DNA of 6,323 bases. Origin: Bacteroidota bacterium (GTDB lineage Bacteria; Bacteroidota; Bacteroidia; Flavobacteriales; Schleiferiaceae). The stretch is taken from the NCBI GenBank assembly GCA_005786915.1, contig SYCM01000049.1, forward strand, positions 1 through 6,323. The letters run 5' to 3'. Within the stretch, counting starts at the first letter, position 1. The number at the start of each line of letters is the position of its first letter. Of this stretch, positions 1 to 5,074 are shown in pieces. The notes under the pieces are model-generated. The model was given only the letters and a program-made list of their open reading frames with translations, was not told the origin of the DNA and made no database searches. Made by a program: the position numbers and the translations under genes.

Positions 1-162
1 CTTGCCCGGGTAGCCCTCCGCGTACTTGTTGGTCAGCACCGATCCGACGGCTTCCATAACGGCCGGAGAGGTGAAATTTTCAGATGCAATCAGTTCAATG
101 CCTTCAACTTGGCGTTGGTGTTCGGCATTAATTAGGTCAAAGAGGGCGGAATCGCGGTACAT
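1..162 (-). CDS. glyA: Serine hydroxymethyltransferase, N-terminal fragment (cut by left window edge)
   Basis: GlyA is the cytoplasmic PLP enzyme that interconverts serine plus tetrahydrofolate with glycine plus 5,10-methylene-THF, the main entry of one-carbon units. Only the first 54 codons are present; the rest of a protein of usually about 420 residues lies off the left edge. The fragment starts MYRDSALFDLINAEHQRQ and carries the hallmark SHMT N-terminal motifs: GIELIASENF at about residues 21-30 and LTNKYAEGYPGK at 43-54, immediately before the usual RYYGG. The ATG at 162-160 is the only ATG, GTG or TTG start available, because the same frame has a stop (223-225) upstream with no other such codon between. 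No Shine-Dalgarno is seen. It is divergent from fahA across 30 bp. FolD, which uses methylene-THF, is encoded about 4 kb away on the same strand. The identification is firm; only the fragment length limits it. Confidence 0.95.
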   Translation of the reverse strand, partial: MYRDSALFDLINAEHQRQVEGIELIASENFTSPAVMEAVGSVLTNKYAEGYPGK

Positions 163-192
163 AGCGTGTAACTTGGGGGTAAAAATACGGCC
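163..192. promoter_or_regulatory. Divergent glyA/fahA intergenic gap, probable start of both transcripts
   Basis: This 30-bp gap between two divergent start codons is the only non-coding DNA in the window. Any promoter for glyA or fahA must lie in it or inside the opposing gene. It holds an AT-rich core (180-187) and a G-run (175-179). The G-run is 13 bases before the fahA ATG, rather far for a Shine-Dalgarno. The region cannot hold two complete non-overlapping promoters, so the -33 elements would fall within coding sequence. That promoters lie here is inferred from the divergent layout. Confidence 0.4.
180..187 (-). promoter_or_regulatory. Candidate -7 element for glyA (TATTTTTA)
   Basis: Read on the minus strand these bases are TATTTTTA, seven of eight positions matching the Bacteroidota -7 consensus TAnnTTTG, with only the final G missing. 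The element ends 17 bases before the glyA ATG, implying a short leader. No TTG or TTTG -33 partner is visible at the expected distance of about 19 bases upstream, so support is weak. The call also depends on the organism really being a member of Bacteroidota. Confidence 0.22.
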
Positions 193-1437
193 ATGGCGAG
201 CTTTATTCCGGTCTCGGACGCATCAGATTTCAGCTTTTCAAACCTCCCTTGGGGCGCCGTGGTGTGGACCGACGGAACTACGCACCTCGCCACACGCCTC
301 GGAGGTACCGTGATCAGCCTCCGCGCGCTGCATCAGGCGGGCATGTTTGCCGGGTTTGCGGAACTCCAGCAGGACTGCTTTAATGCCTTCATCGACCGCG
401 GACCCGAGGCTTGGTCGGCCGTGCGCCGGGAACTGCAGGCGCTCTACCGCGCGGGTTCGGCATGGGAGTCCTCGCCCCTCAGGGCCGCTTGCGAAGCGGA
501 CTGCGCAGCGGTGGCGAACGTACTGCCGGTGCGCATTGGCGACTACACTGATTTTTATGCTTCGCGGCAGCACGCCACCAACGTGGGCATGATGTTTCGC
601 GATCCGGCCAACGCCCTACTGCCCAACTGGCTTCATCTGCCCGTGGGGTACCACGGCAGGGCGTCGACCGTCGCGGTCAGCGGAACCGACGTGGTTCGCC
701 CCAACGGTCAGCGCAAAGGGCCAAACGACCCCGCGCCGGTCTTCGGACCGTCGGTGAAGCTCGACTTTGAACTCGAAGTGGGCGTGGTGCTGCGCGGGGG
801 ACCGACCGACGGTTCGTGGATTTCTGTGGATCAGGCTGAGTCCCACATTTTTGGCCTGGTCTTGTTCAAAGACTGGTCCGCCCGCGACATCCAGCAGTGG
901 GAATACGTGCCCCTTGGGCCGTTTTTGGCCAAGAATTTCGCGTCGACGATGGGCGCATGGATTGTGCCCTTTGAGGCGCTCGAAGGTGCTCGGTGCGCGG
1001 GGGCTCCCCAAGAGGACCCTTCGCCCCTTCCCTATCTTAAGCAGGACCGTCGCGCCTCGCATTGGGATTTGACGCTCGAGGTGGCGATTGTGGCGGCCGA
1101 CGGTCGCGAAACGGTGATTTCAACCTCCAACGCCAAGCACCTCTACTGGAGTTTTGCGCAGCAGATTGCGCACCACAGCATCAACGGATGTGTGCTGCGC
1201 AGCGGAGATTTACTGGCTTCGGGCACGATCAGCGGCGACGAACCAGGTTCTTACGGTTCTATGCTCGAGCTGACCTGGAATGGCAGCAAACCCATTCGCC
1301 TGCACGACGGCTCGGAACGCGCGTTCATCGAAGACGGCGACACGGTGGCCCTTCGAGGGCGAACAGCCCAAGGTCCGCGCATAGGATTTGGAGACTGCCT
1401 CGCCCGCATTTTGCCCGCAAAGCCATGGCAGAAGTAG
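193..1437 (+). CDS. fahA: Fumarylacetoacetase (fumarylacetoacetate hydrolase)
   Basis: This enzyme hydrolyses 4-fumarylacetoacetate to fumarate and acetoacetate, the last step of tyrosine/homogentisate catabolism, in the cytoplasm. The 414 residues are close to the 419 of mammalian FAH, and the sequence is collinear with it from the N-terminal SH3-like domain (MASFIPVSDASDF, NLPWG) through the C-terminal catalytic fold. Expected active-site residues are present: metal ligands D120 (in DYTDFYASRQH), E193 and E195 (in LDFELEV) and D227 (in KDWSARDIQ); catalytic H127; and R231, Q234, K247, T345 (GTISG) and E359 (GSMLELTW). The enzyme should therefore be active. The start is well fixed: an in-frame TAA lies at 169-171 with no other start codon between. 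It is the first gene of a plus-strand pair and overlaps rsh by 13 bp. No other tyrosine-pathway gene is in the window, so the pathway is either scattered or lies elsewhere. Confidence 0.97.
   Translation: MASFIPVSDASDFSFSNLPWGAVVWTDGTTHLATRLGGTVISLRALHQAGMFAGFAELQQDCFNAFIDRGPEAWSAVRRELQALYRAGSAWESSPLRAACEADCAAVANVLPVRIGDYTDFYASRQHATNVGMMFRDPANALLPNWLHLPVGYHGRASTVAVSGTDVVRPNGQRKGPNDPAPVFGPSVKLDFELEVGVVLRGGPTDGSWISVDQAESHIFGLVLFKDWSARDIQQWEYVPLGPFLAKNFASTMGAWIVPFEALEGARCAGAPQEDPSPLPYLKQDRRASHWDLTLEVAIVAADGRETVISTSNAKHLYWSFAQQIAHHSINGCVLRSGDLLASGTISGDEPGSYGSMLELTWNGSKPIRLHDGSERAFIEDGDTVALRGRTAQGPRIGFGDCLARILPAKPWQK
1425..1437 (+). other. fahA/rsh 13-bp gene overlap
   Basis: The rsh ATG (1425-1427) lies inside the last codons of fahA, whose TAG is at 1435-1437. 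The upstream bases (CCCGCAAAGCC) contain no Shine-Dalgarno. rsh translation therefore probably depends at least partly on ribosomes finishing fahA. The overlap is seen directly; the coupling is inferred. Confidence 0.7.
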
Positions 1438-3623
1438 ATTTTGAAAAGCAGGTCCGTGCTCAGTACCGAGCATTAGTTAAGTCGGCTACCGAGCACGGAG
1501 CCGACAAAGACGACCTCGCGCTGATCAAAAAGGCCTTTAAGGTGGCTAGCGACGCCCACAAAGACGTGCGCCGAAAGTCAGGCGAGCCCTACATCACCCA
1601 CCCGCTGGCCGTCGCCCAGATCGTTTCGCACGAAATTGGACTCGGACCCCAGTCCATTGCCGCCGCTCTGATGCACGACGTCATTGAAGATTCCGAGTAC
1701 ACCCGCGAAGATTTGGATCACCTATTTGGGGCCAACGTGGCCTACATCGTCGAAGGACTGACTAAAATCCAGGGGATTTTTGACATGCAGACCTCGATGC
1801 AGAGCGAGAACTTTCGCAAGCTGCTGGTGAGCATCAGCGACGACGTGCGGGTGGTTTTGATCAAAATGGCGGACCGCCTGCACAATATGCGCACGCTGAA
1901 CTCGATGTCGCACGCCAAACAGCTAAAGATTGCCTCGGAGACGCTCTACATCTTCGCTCCCCTCGCCCACCGAATGGGGCTTTACTCCTTCAAGCAAGAG
2001 TTTGAGGATTTGAGCTTAAAATATTTGGAACCAGAAGTTTATCAAGAGCTTCAAGAGAAGATGAATGAGGCCGAGGAGCTTGACGGCGGTTACCTCGAGC
2101 GGTTCAGCCACAGCCTGGAGGATTTGCTTCACAGCGAGGGCTTTTACTTCAGCATGAAGCGGCGAACGAAGGGCATCTACAGCATCCGCCGCAAAATGCA
2201 GAACCAGAACGTTCCGTTTGAGGAGGTGTACGATAAGTACGCCGTGCGCATCATTTTGGACTCTTCGTCCAACCGCGAAAAAGCCGACATTTGGCGGGTC
2301 TACTCGCTGATTACGGCCATTTACCGACCCAATCCGCGGCGACTTCGCGACTGGGTTACGACGCCGAAGGCCAACGGTTACGAGTCCCTGCACATCACAG
2401 TGATGGGCCCAGAGGGACATTGGATTGAGATCCAGATTCGCTCAAAGCGGATGGACGATCAAGCAGAACGAGGCTTCTCGGCACACTGGCGTTACAAGGA
2501 AGACGGCTCGGGAAGCGCCGCGCTCGATTCGTGGATTGAACGAATCCGCGACGTGGTTGAGGGACAACCCGACAATGCGGTCGAGTTCGTCGACAACTTC
2601 AAGCTCCAGCTTTTTTCAGATGAGATTTTTGTGTTTACGCCCCAAGGCAAAATGGTCACGCTGCCCAAGCGGGCGACGCCGCTGGATTTTGCGTTTGAAA
2701 TCCATACCGACTTAGGAATGAAGACTTTGGGCGCTAAGGTAAACGGCCAACTGGTCTCCCTCGGGCACGCGCTGCAGAACGGGGACCAGGTCCAAATCAT
2801 CAGTAGCGACACGCAGATTCCGCAAGACTCCTGGCTCGACTGGGTGGTCACGCCCAAGGCCAAATCCAAGCTCCGCGCCTACTTTCGGGACCGCCTGCGA
2901 AGCCAAGAGACCGAGGGAAAAGAAAAGCTCACGCGGCTGCTCAAGCGCGCGAATCTTGAGCTGAATCAGTCGACGACCCAGCGCATGCTGAATTTTTATG
3001 CGCTCCGCACCCCTAAGGAGCTTTACCTAAAGTTTGGCAAAGGAGAGCTGGACAGCGACCGCCTGCGAGACTTTTTGCGCGAAGACAGTGGCGGATTTTA
3101 TCAATACATATTGCGCAGGTTTCGTCCTAAATCGAAGGAAGGCAGCATAAAAGAGGTGTCCACGTCGGCCAACTTGGTCCTGTTTGGACCCGACGAGGTG
3201 GTACTGGAGTACAAGCTGGCCCCCTGCTGCCGACCTATTCAAGGGGATTCCATTTTTGGCTTCATCGAAGATAGCGGAATCGAGGTGCACCGTACCGATT
3301 GCCGCCATGCGGTAAAACTCCAGGGGCAGTTCGCCGAACGGGTGATTAAATCAGTGTGGAACAGAGGCTCACGCCAAGGGTTTAATGCGGTCCTGCGATT
3401 CTCAGGAATTGACTCCAAGGGGCTGATTCTCAAGGTCACTAAGGTGATTTCCAGCGACATGCAGATCGACATTCGGGCGTTCCACATCGACGGAAGCGAA
3501 GGGGTATTCCAGGGAACCGTGAGCGTGCACGTAGCCGACCGAAGCCATTTGACCGACCTCGTGCAGCGGCTGAAATCCGTGAAAGGCGTGGAGCGGGTGG
3601 ATCGAGAAATATCGAATCGCTAA
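1425..3623 (+). CDS. rsh: Bifunctional (p)ppGpp synthetase/hydrolase, RelA/SpoT homologue
   Basis: Long RSH enzyme that makes and degrades the stringent-response alarmones (p)ppGpp. Its 732 residues match the family norm. Domains in order: HD hydrolase (about 45-155) with H59 in ITHPLAVA, H84-D85 in LMHDVIED, and D150/N154 in KMADRLHNMRTL; synthetase (about 240-360) with KGIYSI, D270 in VYDKYAVRI, GYESLH (318-323) and E335 in IEIQIRS; TGS (about 394-460); a helical linker; a conserved-Cys region with C601-C602, H622 and C626; and a C-terminal ACT domain (about 652-732). Both catalytic sites look intact. The motif that separates mono- from bifunctional enzymes reads RLRD (306-309): basic, as in bifunctional Rel/SpoT, not the acidic ExDD of RelA. 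The frame stays open upstream to 1062, but the ATG at 1425 gives the family's normal N-terminus. It overlaps the end of fahA by 13 bp, and its stop interlocks with that of queE. Confidence 0.96.
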   Translation: MAEVDFEKQVRAQYRALVKSATEHGADKDDLALIKKAFKVASDAHKDVRRKSGEPYITHPLAVAQIVSHEIGLGPQSIAAALMHDVIEDSEYTREDLDHLFGANVAYIVEGLTKIQGIFDMQTSMQSENFRKLLVSISDDVRVVLIKMADRLHNMRTLNSMSHAKQLKIASETLYIFAPLAHRMGLYSFKQEFEDLSLKYLEPEVYQELQEKMNEAEELDGGYLERFSHSLEDLLHSEGFYFSMKRRTKGIYSIRRKMQNQNVPFEEVYDKYAVRIILDSSSNREKADIWRVYSLITAIYRPNPRRLRDWVTTPKANGYESLHITVMGPEGHWIEIQIRSKRMDDQAERGFSAHWRYKEDGSGSAALDSWIERIRDVVEGQPDNAVEFVDNFKLQLFSDEIFVFTPQGKMVTLPKRATPLDFAFEIHTDLGMKTLGAKVNGQLVSLGHALQNGDQVQIISSDTQIPQDSWLDWVVTPKAKSKLRAYFRDRLRSQETEGKEKLTRLLKRANLELNQSTTQRMLNFYALRTPKELYLKFGKGELDSDRLRDFLREDSGGFYQYILRRFRPKSKEGSIKEVSTSANLVLFGPDEVVLEYKLAPCCRPIQGDSIFGFIEDSGIEVHRTDCRHAVKLQGQFAERVIKSVWNRGSRQGFNAVLRFSGIDSKGLILKVTKVISSDMQIDIRAFHIDGSEGVFQGTVSVHVADRSHLTDLVQRLKSVKGVERVDREISNR
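3620..3623. other. Interlocked convergent stop codons of rsh and queE
   Basis: The four bases CTAA contain TAA for rsh on the plus strand (3621-3623) and TAG for queE on the minus strand (3622-3620). The two transcription units converge with no intergenic DNA. I found no GC-rich hairpin followed by a T-run on either side, so each message must extend into the opposing gene or end by another mechanism. Confidence 0.9.
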
Positions 3624-4237
3624 GGCATTCCGATGTACTTATGGGACTGGAGCCCAAGGCGCCATTCCGGGTGCTGTTCCAGATAGGCGATGATTTTAGG
3701 GAGCTGGATGGCACGGCGCGACCATTCGAGCTGCAAAAAACGCTCGACCCCAGGTGCACAGCATGCCGCGTGCTCTTCAGCCCAGGCCAGGTCATGGTCG
3801 TTGTACACGATGACTTTGAGTTCGTTGGCCAGCGCGTACCATTCAGGCAGTGGGGCCTTCGTTTTCTTGGGCGAAAGGCAGATCCAGTCCCAGGTTCCGG
3901 TGACCGGATAGGCTCCGCTGGTTTCGAGGTGGACCTTTAAGCCTCGGGCGCGCAGGCCTTCGGTCAAGGGCCCCATGTCCCACATCAGAGGTTCTCCACC
4001 GGTAATCACTACGGTCCGGTCGATCGCCGAAGGCAAGCTTAAAAGTTCGTCAAGGGGCGTAACCGGATGCTTACTGGCGTCCCACGACTCCTTGACGTCG
4101 CACCAATGGCAGCCCACGTCGCATCCGCCAATTCGCATGAAAAACGACGGCCTTCCGGTATGGGCACCCTCACCCTGTACGGTGCGAAAGGCCTCCATCA
4201 GCGGAAGGGCCCGAGAATTAGCGGCGGCGAGCGGCAT
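3620..4237 (-). CDS. queE: 7-carboxy-7-deazaguanine synthase (radical SAM)
   Basis: QueE is a cytoplasmic radical-SAM enzyme that converts 6-carboxy-tetrahydropterin to 7-carboxy-7-deazaguanine, the ring-contraction step on the way to preQ0 and tRNA queuosine. The 205-residue protein has the substrate-loop motif TVQGEG (19-24), the [4Fe-4S] cluster motif CX3CX2C as C39, C43 and C46 (GCDVGCHWC), the SAM-binding GGEP (80-83), ETSG (105-108) and the typical C-terminal tail LQSHKYIGMP. The loop continuing into DVKESWD is the form I associate with Bacteroidota. The ATG at 4237 gives the usual short lead-in before LPLMEAF; an internal Met14 would cut this off. The gene begins 20 bp inside folD and is the last of the ffh-folD-queE cluster. 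queC, queD and queF are not in the window. Modification of DNA by 7-deazaguanine is not suggested by these neighbours. Confidence 0.95.
   Translation of the reverse strand: MPLAAANSRALPLMEAFRTVQGEGAHTGRPSFFMRIGGCDVGCHWCDVKESWDASKHPVTPLDELLSLPSAIDRTVVITGGEPLMWDMGPLTEGLRARGLKVHLETSGAYPVTGTWDWICLSPKKTKAPLPEWYALANELKVIVYNDHDLAWAEEHAACCAPGVERFLQLEWSRRAIQLPKIIAYLEQHPEWRLGLQSHKYIGMP
4218..4237 (-). other. folD/queE 20-bp gene overlap
   Basis: The queE ATG (4237-4235) precedes the folD TAA (4220-4218) by 17 bases in a different frame. The folD end encodes HAARRR while the queE start encodes MPLAAA from the same DNA. No Shine-Dalgarno precedes the queE ATG, which is consistent with coupled translation. 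Confidence 0.7.
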
Positions 4238-5072
4238 GCAAGGTGTTCATCAGCAGGCCAACGCGGGTCATCAAGCCTACGCCACCCGGCACCGGCGTAA
4301 TCGCCCCTGCGACCGCAAGGGCGGACTCGTAGTCCACGTCGCCCACGAGTTTTCCGTCGACTCGGTTAATGCCCACGTCCAAAACCACGGCGCCCGGACG
4401 AATCATGTCGGCGGTAACGTATTTGGCCCGGCCGATTGCAGCGACCAAAATGTCGGCGCTTTGGCAAAGCTCCTTGAGGTTTGTGGTTTTGCTGTGCGCC
4501 AACGTCACGGTAGCGTTGCCCATCTTGCTGTTGCGGCTGAGCAAGATGCTCAGGGGCGATCCCACGATGTTGCTGCGCCCCACCACTACGGCGTGCTTGC
4601 CCGCTGGAGAAATTCCGTAGTGCTCCAAAAGCAACAGCATCCCGTAGGGCGTTGCCGGCAGGTAGGTAGGCAGTCCAAGCGCCATCCGCCCCACGTTTTC
4701 AGGATGAAATCCGTCGACGTCTTTTTGAGGATCAATGGCGAGCAGTACCTCGTCGGGGTTTAGATGCTTGGGCAGCGGAAGCTGGACGATAAAACCATCT
4801 ACTAGGGGATTTTCGTTCAAGGCGGCCACGTGCCTCAAAAGCTCTGCTTGCGTAGTTCGCTCCGAGAGCGCAATCAGCGTGGATTCAAATCCCACCTCTT
4901 CGCAATCACGGACCTTTCCCCGCACGTAGGCTTGGCTTGCCGGGTCTTCGCCCACCAAAATGGCGGCGAGGTGCGGGGCGCGCTTTCCTTGCGCCAAACG
5001 GCCCGCCACCTCTTTGCGGATGTGGGACTTCCATGCCTGTGCCGCGTCGCGGCCGCTGAGTACGTCGGCCAT
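4218..5072 (-). CDS. folD: Bifunctional methylene-THF dehydrogenase / methenyl-THF cyclohydrolase
   Basis: FolD oxidises 5,10-methylene-THF with NAD(P)+ and then hydrolyses methenyl-THF to 10-formyl-THF, supplying purine synthesis and initiator-tRNA formylation. The 284 residues are near the 288 of the E. coli enzyme. The catalytic domain shows Y49 and K53 in AYVRGKVRDCEEVGF, VQLPLP (96-101) and D120 in KDVDGFHP. The nucleotide-binding domain has GRSNIVGSP (165-173), and C-terminal TPVPGGVG (259-266) follows. The general acid/base K53 and D120 are present, so both activities are likely. One departure stands out: the usual PGGVGPMT reads PGGVGLMT, with L267 in place of proline. The ATG at 5072 shares its A with the ffh stop (TAATG), and queE begins inside the 3' end. 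FolD acts on the product of GlyA, encoded at the left edge of the window. Confidence 0.97.
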   Translation of the reverse strand: MADVLSGRDAAQAWKSHIRKEVAGRLAQGKRAPHLAAILVGEDPASQAYVRGKVRDCEEVGFESTLIALSERTTQAELLRHVAALNENPLVDGFIVQLPLPKHLNPDEVLLAIDPQKDVDGFHPENVGRMALGLPTYLPATPYGMLLLLEHYGISPAGKHAVVVGRSNIVGSPLSILLSRNSKMGNATVTLAHSKTTNLKELCQSADILVAAIGRAKYVTADMIRPGAVVLDVGINRVDGKLVGDVDYESALAVAGAITPVPGGVGLMTRVGLLMNTLHAARRR

Positions 5073-5074
5073 TA
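5072..5074 (-). other. ffh/folD TAATG stop-start junction
   Basis: On the minus strand the ffh TAA (5074-5072) and the folD ATG (5072-5070) share one base. Such one-base junctions usually mark translational reinitiation within one mRNA. No Shine-Dalgarno is visible upstream of the folD ATG. Confidence 0.75.

Noticed and set aside
1382..1390. TAGGATTTG as an internal rsh promoter (-7 element).
   Set aside because: The spacing between TA and TTTG is one base too long for TAnnTTTG, and no TTG lies at the expected upstream distance.
1062..1424. Possible 121-residue N-terminal extension of RSH, since the frame is open upstream of 1425.
   Set aside because: It runs antiparallel to nothing but lies wholly inside fahA in another frame, its residues are low-complexity Arg-rich and unlike any RSH domain, and the ATG at 1425 gives the normal family length.
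2526..2547. Nested inverted repeats GATTCG/CGAATC and GGATT/AATCC inside rsh.
   Set aside because: Short arms, no T-run, located within a conserved coding stretch between the synthetase and TGS domains; most likely chance from codon use.
3975..4763. Plus-strand open frame of 262 codons opposite queE and folD.
   Set aside because: It spans the folD/queE junction antisense to two clearly identified enzymes, shows no recognisable motif, and is rich in His/Arg as expected of a shadow frame in GC-rich DNA.
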